Shown in pieces: positions 1 to 6,039 of a DNA stretch of 12,592 nucleotides. Origin of the DNA: a bacterium (GTDB taxonomy: Bacteria > UBA9089 > JASEGY01); NCBI GenBank assembly GCA_030019105.1, contig JASEGY010000057.1, positions 1 through 12,592 on the forward strand. Reading direction: 5' to 3'. The notes under the pieces were generated by a model. That model did not search any database. It saw only the letters and a list, made by a program, of their open reading frames with translations, and was not told the origin of the DNA. Positions within the stretch are counted from its first letter, which is position 1; each line of letters begins with the position of its first letter. A program made the position numbers and the translations under genes.

Positions 1-51
1 GCAATCGTAACATTCTCGCGGACAACGCAAATGTTGCGGGGTAATAGTATA
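1..51. mobile_element. Partial copy of element B (right end) at the contig edge, inside cusA
   Basis: These 51 bases are identical to 1931-1981, the right end of the element inserted further along in cusA. The identity stops exactly where cusA coding sequence (codons for W-S-G-Q on the minus strand) begins at 52. The copy contains the short hairpin CGCAA-atg-TTGCG. The contig begins with the first base of the shared stretch, so the rest of this copy and the 3' end of cusA lie outside the window. It is the same repeat family as the one at 12543-12592 but the opposite end of the element. Confidence 0.85.
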
Positions 52-1104
52 TTGTCCGCTCCAGACTATGTTGTAGCCGGATGGTAGCACAACCTTTTCG
101 TTAATCAGGTTTTTAGCCCGCCTTACGTAGGTGCCGACGTCGATCCCCTTGATATCTACATAAATCCAGGCAGTAGTCCGGGCATTTTCGCTTTTAATGC
201 CTGCGGGACCCTTGTGGATAGAGATGTGGGTGAGTTCTCCCAGGGGAACGCGGGCGCCCTTTGGGGTGATAACCAATACCCGGCGCAGGGCCGGCAGGCT
301 GTCGCGCAGTTCCCGCTGGTAGCGGACATTTACGGGGTAGCGGGCCAGTCCTTCCACGGTCTGGGTAACGTTCATTCCGCCAATGGCCGACATAATCACA
401 TCCTGAACATCGGCGATAGTAAGACCGTAGCGAGCGATGGCTTCGCGGTCGATGGTGAAATCAAGGTAGTTTCCTCCCACGGTTTTTTCCGGGTAAGTGC
501 TCAGGGTGCCGGGAAGCTTACGAAGCTCATTAGCGATCTGCTCGGCCAGGCCGGCCAGCACTTTAAGGTCGTCGCCCATAAGTTTCACGCCGACCGGGGT
601 CTTGATGCCGGTCGAGAGCATATCGATCCGGGTTTTGATAGGCATAGTCCAGGCGTTGGTCAGGCCGGGGAATTGGACAGCCTCGTTGAGTTCATCCACA
701 AGCTTCTCCATCGTCATGCCTTCTCGCCAGTCTTTTTTATCCTTGAGCATAATAGTGGTCTCAATCATGGAAAGGGGCGCCGGGTCAGTGGGGGTCTCAG
801 CCCGGCCGATCTTGCCGAAGACGGTTTCCACTTCGGGGAAGGTCCGGATGATCTTGTCTGTTTGCTGGAGGAGTTCCCTGGCTTTAGTGATAGAGATGCC
901 CGGGTCAGTAGTGGGCATGTAGAGGAGATCGCCTTCGTTAAGCGGCGGCATGAATTCGGATCCCGTAAAATGAAAGGGGATGTAGGTGGCCAGCAGGAGG
1001 ATGAGGGCCGCGACCAGAGTCAGCCAGCGGTAAAATGGATCACTGGCATATACAAACGGATGCTTAACCGGCTGATCGGGTTTTCATCTTCGGAACGGAT
1101 TTTG
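52..1104 (-). pseudogene. cusA: cusA fragment 3: second periplasmic half, truncated by the contig edge
   Basis: The minus strand encodes RSEDENPISRLSIRLYMPVIHF. After a one-base slip at 1032-1035 it continues YRWLTLVAALILLLATYIPF (TM7), EFMPPLNEGDLLYMP, FGKIGRAETPTDPAP, WREGMTMEKLVDEL, RIDMLSTGIKTPVGVK, TVEGLARYPVNVRY, GELTHISIHKGPAGIKSENA and finally GYNIVWSGQ. Methionines in LLYMP, GMTME and RIDML lie in the stretches where E. coli CusA has its metal-binding Met cluster, supporting Cu/Ag specificity (assignment from memory of the family). The reading frame stays open through the repeat to the window edge, so no stop is seen. Confidence 0.9.
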
Positions 1105-1286
1105 GGTGCTCACCCGCTAATACTTTGAAAAGCCATTTAACCACGAATGAACACGAATATATCACGAATAAACACGAATGATGGAAAGGGTTGTCCTTTA
1201 AAATACATTATTAGTGTCTATTCGTGTTCATTAGTGTTTATTCGTGGTTAAATCAATTATAATCAAAGTAGTAGCGGGTGAGCACC
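1105..1286. mobile_element. MITE-A: 182-bp element with 24-bp terminal inverted repeats and 8-bp target duplication
   Basis: The ends GGTGCTCACCCGCTA... (1105-1128) and their complement (1263-1286) match at 23 of 24 positions. The element is flanked by GGATTTTG at 1097-1104 and again at 1287-1294, an 8-bp target-site duplication inside cusA. Removing the element and one flank restores K-G-K-I-R-S-E-D-E-N-P in frame. Just inside the ends is a second inverted repeat, ATTTAACCACGAAT (1135-1148) with its complement at 1240-1253, followed by several CACGAAT motifs. It therefore folds into a long hairpin and codes for nothing. The transposase that moved it is elsewhere. An 8-bp duplication fits IS1595-, IS256-, ISL3- or IS66-type enzymes; I cannot choose among them. 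Confidence 0.93.
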
Positions 1287-1727
1287 GGATTTTGCCCTTC
1301 ACGAAATAAAACATGAGTACCAGAATGATGGTAATGGCCAGGACAGAGGAAACGGCCATAGTAAAGGTTTTGGTGTAAGCGAGTGGTTTAAACAGGCGTC
1401 CGCTCTGCTCATCGAGGGCGAATACGGGCAGGAAAGAGACCGTGATGATGACCAGAGAGTAGAACAGGGCCGGCCCTACCTCTTTAGCTGCTTCCATGAT
1501 GATGTCCGGATGCGGCCGCGTACTTCCGTATTGTTCCAGTTTCTTGTGGGCGTTTTCCACCATGACCACCGAGGCGTCCACCATCACGCCGATGGCGATG
1601 GCAAGACCGCCGAGGCTCATGATATTGGCGTTGATTCCCATCCGGTGCATCAGGATCAGCGAACCCAGCACGCCTGCAGGCAGGGTAAACGCCGCCACAA
1701 AGGCGCTCCTGAAGTGGAACAGGAAAA

Positions 1728-1851
1728 GGATACTTAGCGCGGCCTCTGGCCGCAACCAAACCAATTTTGGATTGCAGATTGCGGACAAGGGATACTTAGC
1801 GCGGCCTCTGGCCGCAACCAAACCAATTTTGGATTGCAGATTGCGGATTAT
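1728..1851. repeat. Two tandem 62-bp copies of the left end of element B
   Basis: Positions 1728-1789 and 1790-1851 are a direct tandem repeat. The first 58 bases are identical (GGATACTTAGCGCGG through GATTGCGGA) and the last few differ. The repeated unit begins with five bases (GGATA) that belong to cusA rather than to the element. The duplication therefore happened after insertion, or the second copy arrived by recombination at the same site. Each copy carries the hairpin GCGGCC-tct-GGCCGC (1739-1753 in the first). A third copy of the left end, without the GGATA flank, is at 12543-12592. Confidence 0.92.
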
Positions 1852-1981
1852 GGAACGCTGAAATTGGAAATTGGAAATTGGAAATTAGGAAAAGCGTGAA
1901 AGCCTAATTTCTAATTTCCAATTTCAATTCGCAATCGTAACATTCTCGCGGACAACGCAAATGTTGCGGGGTAATAGTATA
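1737..1981. mobile_element. Element B: about 245-bp palindrome-ended element without target duplication (IS200/IS605-like remnant)
   Basis: The left boundary is set by the shared start of three left-end copies (after CTTA at 1733-1736 and at 12543-12546). The right boundary is set by two identical right ends (…GTAATAGTATA at 1981 and at 51). The ends are not inverted repeats of each other. Each carries a small hairpin with a 3-nt loop: GCGGCC/GGCCGC at 1739-1753 and CGCAA/TTGCG at 1956-1968. No target duplication is visible; joining CTTA directly to CCAGG restores the cusA frame. Those traits are what single-strand (TnpA-Y1) IS200/IS605 derivatives show, but no transposase is present and the family call is inference. 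Inside is a 23-bp stem (1867-1889 with 1903-1925, one mismatch) built from AAATTGG repeats around a 13-nt loop. Confidence 0.78.
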
Positions 1982-2019
1982 CCAGGGTCACCACGATGAT
2001 CTCTTCGATCAATTTTTCC

Positions 2020-2209
2020 GGCATCGTTTCAAATCGCCCAAATAACAGCTTTACACTTTTGAAGCGGAGTGCATGGCCGAATTTAAATTAGGCTACGCAA
2101 CTTCTTTGGAGTTAATCCTTTAGGATTTCATTTATGAAAGGCTAAAGCCTAAACTCCCCAAAAGTGTAAACCGATCTCCAACAATTTCCAGGCTGAATGA
2201 AACGATGCC
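2020..2209. mobile_element. MITE-C: 190-bp element with 12-bp terminal inverted repeats and 8-bp target duplication
   Basis: It starts GGCATCGTTTCA (2020-2031) and ends with the exact complement (2198-2209). A second inverted pair, TTTACACTTTTG (from 2050) and CAAAAGTGTAAA (ending 2170), lies inside. The flanks are ATTTTTCC at 2012-2019 and 2210-2217. Precise removal rejoins cusA as GAT ACT TTA AAG GAA AAA TTG ATC, i.e. D-T-L-K-E-K-L-I, the expected family sequence. The middle holds diverged hairpin sequence around the motif AATCCTTTAGGATT and no ORF. The tip begins GGC, like MITE-E, and both contain CATCGTTT. Confidence 0.93.
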
Positions 2210-2247
2210 ATTTTTCCTTTAAAGTATCAATAGCGCGGTTAATAAGA

Positions 2248-3234
2248 TTAGAGCGGTCGTAAAACAGGCTTTACCCGCACACCTTCCGGCAGACCGGCCT
2301 GGAGACTTTTCAATTTTTCCTTAACCGCCTCGATGACCTTTAAGGCGTTTTCACCGAAACGGATCAGCACGATGCCGCCCACTACCTCGCCCTGGCCGTC
2401 AAGTTCGGCAAGGCTGCGGCGAAGCTCGGGGCCGGTCTGCACCCGCGCCACGCTCCCCAGGAGGATGGGCGTGCCGTCCTCATCCACGGCCAGCGAAATT
2501 TTCTTGATGTCATCAATGGACTTGAGATAGCCCAGACCACGCACCATAAATTCGGTCTCGCCCATTTCCACCAGTTTGCCTCCAACGTCGTTATTGCTCC
2601 GCTTTATGGCCATCTTGAGCTTCGACAGGGGGATGCCGTAGGCGTCGAGCTTATTGGGATCCACTTCGACCTGATACTGCTTTACAAATCCACCGATGCT
2701 CGCTACTTCAGACACACCAGGCACGCTGGTCAGCTCGTATTTAAGGAACCAGTCCTGGATGGAACGCAGCTCGGACAGGTCGTGTTTACCGGTGCTGTCT
2801 TCGAGCACGTACTGGTATATCCAGCCCACCCCCGTGGCATCCGGGCCAAGCGTCGGCGCCACACCTTCCGGAAGACGGTTGGAAACCGCACTCAATTGTT
2901 CCAGGACGCGGCTGCGGGCCCAGTACAGATCAGTGCCGTCCTCGAAGATGATGTAGACGAAAGAGAGACCAAAGAAGGAATATCCCCGCACCACCCTGGC
3001 GTAAGGCACTGCCAGCATGGCCGTGGTGAGCGGGTAGGTTACCTGGTCTTCCACAATCTGCGGCGACTGGCCGGGATAATCAGTGTAGATGATCACCTGC
3101 ACATTGATCAGGTCAGGTATGGCGTCCACGGCGATGTTACGGATGACGTAAATACTGGCGACAAAAAGAAAACCGACCAGCACCAGGATAAGAAAGCGGT
3201 TCTTGAGAGAGTATTCGATTATTCGTTCGATCAT
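2248..3234 (-). pseudogene. cusA: cusA fragment 1: N-terminal TM1 and first periplasmic (porter) subdomains
   Basis: This open stretch encodes TM1 (residues about 10-32), then the porter region with the RND-typical stretch VDAIPDLINVQV, a Q-rich SPQIVEDQVTYPL segment and RVLEQLSAVSNRLPEGV. It ends prematurely at a TAA (2248-2250) because of one extra base in the run at 2261-2264. Shifting frame there restores Y-D-R-S-N-L-I-N-R-A-I-D-T-L-K-E-K, which continues into fragment 2 across the element at 2020-2209. RBS and start are discussed under the whole locus. The upstream region up to the toxin-antitoxin promoter is only about 120 bases and carries a long palindrome. Confidence 0.92.
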
Positions 3235-3267
3235 TTTGGTCACTTCCTTTCATTCATCGGCGTGGCC

Positions 3268-3304
3268 TTACCTTCCCGAAAGCTTCAAGCTTTCGGGAAG
3301 GTAA
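3268..3304. repeat. 37-bp near-perfect palindrome upstream of cusA
   Basis: Eighteen bases (TTACCTTCCCGAAAGCTT, 3268-3285) and their exact complement (3287-3304) flank a single C. No run of T follows on either strand, so it is not an ordinary intrinsic terminator. It lies between the cusA start and the toxin-antitoxin promoter. It is bracketed by an imperfect 14-bp direct repeat, CTTTCATTCATCGG (3247-3260) and CTTTCATTTATCGG (3336-3349). It could be a remnant of another palindromic mini-element or a regulatory hairpin in the cusA leader; the sequence does not decide. Confidence 0.85.
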
Positions 3305-3362
3305 AAGCCTGTTCCCATTCTCCTGCTACGCTACACTTTCATTTATCGGAGCTACTTTTTCA

Positions 3363-3391
3363 TTGACATTCTCATTGTCAAATGCTATACT
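3363..3391 (+). promoter_or_regulatory. Promoter of the TumE-type toxin-antitoxin pair, with overlapping inverted-repeat operator
   Basis: The -35 box is TTGACA (3363-3368) and the -10 box TATACT (3386-3391), separated by 17 bases. An inverted repeat, TTGACA-ttctcat-TGTCAA (3363-3381), overlaps the -35 box, a usual place for an antitoxin or antitoxin-toxin complex to bind and repress its own operon. The core from AAATG to the -10 box matches the promoter at 5585-5613. Confidence 0.75.
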
Positions 3392-3410
3392 TTTAAATGA
3401 GGTAATTAAA

Positions 3411-3716
3411 ATGACGACAATTATTCTTAGTGATATCCTTGACGACCTGCGGGCGGCTGAAAAAGGACTCCACAAGTTCGAACGCCGTTACTGGATGAGT
3501 TCTTCGCATTTCTATGAGCTTTACTCCCAGGGTCTCCTGGATGACGGTTCTCACGCCGAAGACTTCGCCGAGTGGGTTGGTCATTATAAGCTCAAGCTCA
3601 AGCGAGAAGCGGCGTTGGAACAGTTGTCACGACGGCGTGTCGAACAGTTGCGGCGCCAGGCTGTCGGTGAGACCATCGATTTGGTTCCACAGGAACCTGT
3701 GCTGGAGATAGCCTGA
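3411..3716 (+). CDS. Putative antitoxin of the TumE-type toxin-antitoxin pair
   Basis: A 101-residue soluble protein, MTTIILSDILDDLRAAEKG..., with a strongly charged helical C-terminal half (KLKLKREAALEQLSRRRVEQLRRQ, about residues 60-84) that may form a coiled coil or bind DNA or its partner. The start at 3411 is chosen because GAGG (3399-3402) lies eight bases upstream and the promoter -10 box is 20 bases upstream; a longer frame exists but would begin on a TTG within the -35 box. Its stop TGA shares one base with the ATG of the next gene (TGATG), so the two are translationally coupled. The antitoxin role is inferred from gene order, size and the recognisable TumE-family partner. I do not recognise a named DNA-binding domain in it. 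Confidence 0.72.
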   Translation: MTTIILSDILDDLRAAEKGLHKFERRYWMSSSHFYELYSQGLLDDGSHAEDFAEWVGHYKLKLKREAALEQLSRRRVEQLRRQAVGETIDLVPQEPVLEIA

Positions 3717-4123
3717 TGACCTTTCTGTCCCGAGAGGTATACGAGCAGTTTATTTATTCTCTGCCTGGCGCGCATCCTGAGATTCAATCCTCAACGCTCC
3801 ACCTTTACCCTAACAGCCCGACCACCGGCTTCGTCCGGGGGAGTGTCTGGTTTCGGAGTGGGTTGGAGCTCCGCGTCTTCGAATATCTCGATTTCCTGGA
3901 TGGTGAGATACTTGACTACCGCTATGTGCTCCTTCGAGGCGAGAAATCCGTTCGTTGGTATGACGCGCAACCCCATCCTGAGATTCCAGAGCTGGCGAGC
4001 ACATTTCCTCACCATTTACACGAGCCCCCTGACATCAAGCACAACCGCAAGCCTGCCCCAGGCATAACGTTCCAGGCCCCCAATCTTCCCACGCTGATTG
4101 CCGATGGCATGGCCCTATCCTGA
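3716..4123 (+). CDS. tumE: TumE-family (DUF6516) toxin
   Basis: The 135-residue protein fits the TumE/DUF6516 family seen in many bacterial and archaeal toxin-antitoxin loci. It has an early HPEIQSSTLHLY segment, a central strand-rich core (RVFEYLDFLDGEILDYRYVLLRG), the conserved WYDAQPHPEIPELASTFPHH region (residues about 80-99), and the C-terminal PPDIKHNRKPAPGI motif (about 103-116). The His/Asp/Lys-rich motifs suggest a nuclease-like active site, but the biochemical activity is not something I can state from sequence. The 3' end overlaps the convergent cusB stop by nine bases, so any read-through here is antisense to cusB. Base composition resembles the flanking efflux genes, unlike the AT-rich module at 5793-6665. 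Confidence 0.82.
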   Translation: MTFLSREVYEQFIYSLPGAHPEIQSSTLHLYPNSPTTGFVRGSVWFRSGLELRVFEYLDFLDGEILDYRYVLLRGEKSVRWYDAQPHPEIPELASTFPHHLHEPPDIKHNRKPAPGITFQAPNLPTLIADGMALS

Positions 4124-5560
4124 ACCTTTTCCCCTCTCTTCCATCCCTTCCATTTCTTCCATCTCCTCATGCTCAGAGGGTTTTCCCGATTGGGCGTCCA
4201 GCATTTTCCGGATGGCTTCGCGCAGTTTGCTCTCGGAGTCAAGGAGGAACTGTCCGGAGACAACGATGGTTTCGCCGGGCGCCAGCCCGGATAATATCTG
4301 GGTGCGCCCCTTGTCGTCTTCGGGGCCGATCTCAACCTCGCGCGGCTGGAATTTACCCTCGCCCTTGACAACAAAAACGATGGTGCGCTCACCGGAGTGA
4401 ATGATCGACTCCGCAGGTATGACTATTGCCTTGTCGGAAATAGTGGATTCGATCTTGACGTTGGCATACATCTCGGGTTTCAGTTCGAGGTCAGGGTTGG
4501 AAAAGATCAGTCTGACCTTGATGTCGCGTGTTTTTTTATCGAGATAGGGATAGATGTAATCGACTGTTCCCCGGTAGGTCTTGCCGGGAAGATAAGAAAG
4601 GGTTATAAAAGCAGTCTGGCCTTCCTTGATGTAAGGGACTTCGTTTTCGTAGATATGGGCGTAGACCCAGACGGTAGAAAAATCAGCGATGCGGAACAGG
4701 TCGGAGCCTTGCTTGAAGAACATCCCCTCCACGGCGTTGAGATGGACCACGATGCCACTGAACCGGGAATTAATGGTCAGGGTTTTTCGAACCGTGCGGG
4801 ATCTAATCAGGGATTGGATTTCAGACTTAGGGATGTCCCAGAACTCCAGTCGTTTGCGCACCGCCTTTTGAATAGTAGGGGAGCCGCTTTCTAAGCTGAG
4901 GAGAAACTCCTGTTGGGCCGCTACTAATTCAGGCGAGTAGATGTCGTAGAGGGACTGTCCCTTTTGGACGTGGGCGCCGGTCTTCTGCACATGCACTTTC
5001 TCAATCCAGCCGCTGATCTTGGTGTTGATTACGGCCAGGCGGGTCTCGTCGTAATCCACGTGCCCGGCTGTACGAATAACACGGCTCAGAGGTCCTTGCT
5101 CCACCACCCCTGTGCGTACGCCCATGTTCTGCACCACGTTCGGGTTAATAGTGATCACGCTGCCGCCGGCTACTTCATCCTCGTAGACCGGCACCAGGTC
5201 CATACCCATGGGAGATTTCCCGGGTTCGTCTCTGATGTAACCCGGATCCATAGGCGCCACCCAGTAGAGGATTTTTCTTTCCTCTTTGGGTTTTTCGCTG
5301 CTTTCAGTATCTTCGCTGCTCCGGATAGGGGTCAGTTTCATGCCGCAGATGGGGCAGTCGCCCGGTCCCTCCTGGATCACGTTCGGGTGCATGCCACAGG
5401 TGTAGAGTTGCTTTTCACCCTTTTCATCAGTGGTAACGTGAACATGTGCTTCATCTTCATGCTGACCACCGGTAAAAAGTCCGGGGATATTGATGAATTG
5501 TCCGGCGATGAAACCGCCCGCGACAAGAATTACTACCATCAGGATCGTTTTTATCTTCAT
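4115..5560 (-). CDS. cusB: CusB-type periplasmic adaptor (membrane fusion protein) with heavy-metal-binding domains
   Basis: A 481-residue adaptor linking an HME-RND pump to an outer-membrane factor in the periplasm, and delivering metal to the pump. An N-terminal hydrophobic segment (residues 4-28) is a signal or anchor. A first metal-binding domain (about 52-79) has C55-G-M-H-P and C69-P-I-C72-G-M. A second (about 98-126) has the same fold signature with cysteines replaced (YWVAPMDP, KSPMGMDLVPV), typical of CusB relatives. Then come barrel and lipoyl parts (GWIEKVHVQKTGAHVQKGQ), a helical hairpin (ELVAAQQEFLLSLESG), a beta-barrel and a C-terminal membrane-proximal domain. The C-terminus is rich in Met and Glu (EEMEEMEGMEE). 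The start has AAGGAGGG about seven bases upstream. It appears intact, whereas its cognate pump gene downstream is broken. Confidence 0.94.
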   Translation of the reverse strand: MKIKTILMVVILVAGGFIAGQFINIPGLFTGGQHEDEAHVHVTTDEKGEKQLYTCGMHPNVIQEGPGDCPICGMKLTPIRSSEDTESSEKPKEERKILYWVAPMDPGYIRDEPGKSPMGMDLVPVYEDEVAGGSVITINPNVVQNMGVRTGVVEQGPLSRVIRTAGHVDYDETRLAVINTKISGWIEKVHVQKTGAHVQKGQSLYDIYSPELVAAQQEFLLSLESGSPTIQKAVRKRLEFWDIPKSEIQSLIRSRTVRKTLTINSRFSGIVVHLNAVEGMFFKQGSDLFRIADFSTVWVYAHIYENEVPYIKEGQTAFITLSYLPGKTYRGTVDYIYPYLDKKTRDIKVRLIFSNPDLELKPEMYANVKIESTISDKAIVIPAESIIHSGERTIVFVVKGEGKFQPREVEIGPEDDKGRTQILSGLAPGETIVVSGQFLLDSESKLREAIRKMLDAQSGKPSEHEEMEEMEGMEERGKGSG

Positions 5561-5584
5561 AGTTTACCCTCCTTACTTTTTCCC

Positions 5585-5613
5585 TTGATATTTCTCTTAT
5601 TAAATGCTATACT
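5585..5613 (+). promoter_or_regulatory. Promoter of the DUF4258/YgiT module, now separated from it by MITE-D
   Basis: TTGATA (5585-5590), 17 bases, TATACT (5608-5613). The last base of the -10 box is the first base of the target duplication of MITE-D, so the start of transcription lies at or inside the element. Without the element the sequence would read TATACT, TTAAGC, GAGG and then the first gene, nearly the same layout as the TumE-pair promoter at 3363-3402. Confidence 0.72.
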
Positions 5614-5617
5614 TTAA

Positions 5618-5770
5618 CTGGACTTTGGCCATCTTTTGTGCCCCGCTACATATTGGGGTAGACACTTGCTACACCCCCCATATATATGGGATAGGTAACG
5701 CTACAAAGGCGCGAAATAGGCTAAAATCAGTGAAAATCGGCCCAAAACTGCCCAAATGGCCAAAGTCCAG
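5618..5770. mobile_element. MITE-D: 153-bp element with perfect 15-bp terminal inverted repeats and 5-bp target duplication
   Basis: CTGGACTTTGGCCAT at 5618-5632 is exactly complementary to 5756-5770. The flanks are TTTAA at 5613-5617 and 5771-5775. The interior holds CCCC-N10-GGGG (5641-5658), the perfect palindrome CCCATATATATGGG (5677-5690) and three GCTAC motifs, but no ORF. Ends and duplication length differ from MITE-A, -C and -E, so a different transposase moved it. The inner palindromes also resemble metal-regulator operators (CsoR-like GC tracts), but the same bases are explained by element structure, so I do not call an operator. Confidence 0.9.
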
Positions 5771-5792
5771 TTTAAGCGAGGTGATGAAAAAG

Positions 5793-6026
5793 ATGGCTAC
5801 TACTGTCTTAAAAAAAGAACCATACTTGAAGTTAACTGTTAATCAGACAGCTACTGCAATCTCTATGTTAACCCCACCGGAAAGAGAAGCCCTTCTACAA
5901 GTAGTCCCGGAGTTGGAACGAGCGATTAGATTCCGTAAGTTAGAGGATATCAGAAAGAAAAACGCTGATATTCCTCTTGAACAAGTTGAATCTGATGTCG
6001 CTGAAGCTGTTGCTGCTGTCAGGTAA
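5793..6026 (+). CDS. Small protein of unknown function, first gene of a three-gene toxin-antitoxin-like module
   Basis: The 77-residue product MATTVLKKEPYLKLTVNQTA... has a short strand-like N-terminus and two predicted helices rich in Glu/Arg (MLTPPEREALLQVVPELERA and RKLEDIRKKNADIP), and ends AEAVAAVR. This is the build of many small antitoxins, but I recognise no named family. I chose ATG 5793, with GAGG 11 bases upstream; ATG 5784 would be only two bases from that site. A longer frame from 5604 would translate MITE-D and is rejected. The next gene starts 13 bases after its stop, so the three genes look co-transcribed. It may be a third component, or an antitoxin whose own toxin has been lost. 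It is AT-rich compared with the cus genes. Confidence 0.7.
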   Translation: MATTVLKKEPYLKLTVNQTATAISMLTPPEREALLQVVPELERAIRFRKLEDIRKKNADIPLEQVESDVAEAVAAVR

Positions 6027-6039
6027 AAAGGGGATATTC

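Larger units (their letters stand above)
1287..2019 (-). pseudogene. cusA: cusA fragment 2: TM2-TM6 segment, itself split by element B
   Basis: Bases 1982-2019 encode KLIEEIIVVTLV, the start of TM2. Bases 1287-1736 continue with SILFLFHFRSAFVAAFTLP, GINANIMSLGGLAIAIG, GVMVDASVVMVENAHK and ITVSFLPVFALDEQSGRLFKPLAYTKT. The MVDA segment holds the TM4 Asp that HME-RND pumps use in proton relay, and ENAHK is a family signature. Between the two pieces lies the insertion at about 1737-1981; joining 1736 to 1982 gives L-V-S-I-L in frame. The open frame read from 1821 begins on a TTG inside the repeat and ends with 21 foreign residues from the element at 1105-1286, so that chimeric ORF is not a real gene. 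Confidence 0.9.
52..3234 (-). pseudogene. cusA: cusA-like heavy-metal RND efflux pump, interrupted by several mini-elements (whole locus)
   Basis: Inner-membrane proton-driven pump of the heavy-metal-efflux (HME) RND family, which would export Cu(I)/Ag(I) through CusB and an outer-membrane factor. Protein similarity runs from the N-terminus (MIERIIEYSLKNRFLI) to the periplasmic stretch ending WSGQ. The gene is broken by elements at 2020-2209, about 1737-1981 and 1105-1286, and by the contig-edge copy at 1-51. It also has an extra base in the A run 2261-2264 and a missing base in the A run 1032-1035. Removing the three complete elements with one target copy each and correcting both slips gives 2550 nt, or 850 codons, of a family normally near 1040. 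The best start is ATG at 3234, with GGAAG eight bases upstream. The GTG at 3243 is too close to that site. As it stands no functional pump can be made. Confidence 0.93.

Noticed and set aside
214..1128. Long plus-strand open frame of 304 codons
   Set aside because: It is antisense to a clear cusA coding region whose translation matches the HME-RND family; the plus-strand protein has no recognisable domain or ribosome site and ends inside MITE-A.
1231..1821. Single ORF reading from the repeat through cusA and into MITE-A
   Set aside because: The start is a TTG inside element B and the last 21 residues come from MITE-A; only the middle is genuine cusA.
1861..1929. AAATTGG repeats as a CRISPR-like or minisatellite array
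   Set aside because: The unit is 7 bp without spacers and forms one arm of a single hairpin inside element B.
3268..3304. Intrinsic terminator
   Set aside because: No T-run follows the stem on either strand and it lies upstream of genes on both sides.
5641..5690. CsoR/CueR-like copper operator upstream of cusB
   Set aside because: The GC tracts and palindrome lie inside a transposable element with defined ends, so element structure explains them; no regulator gene is nearby.
5604..5792. Longer N-terminus for the first gene of the three-gene module
   Set aside because: It would translate MITE-D from end to end; the ribosome site and comparison with the TumE-pair promoter favour the start at 5793.
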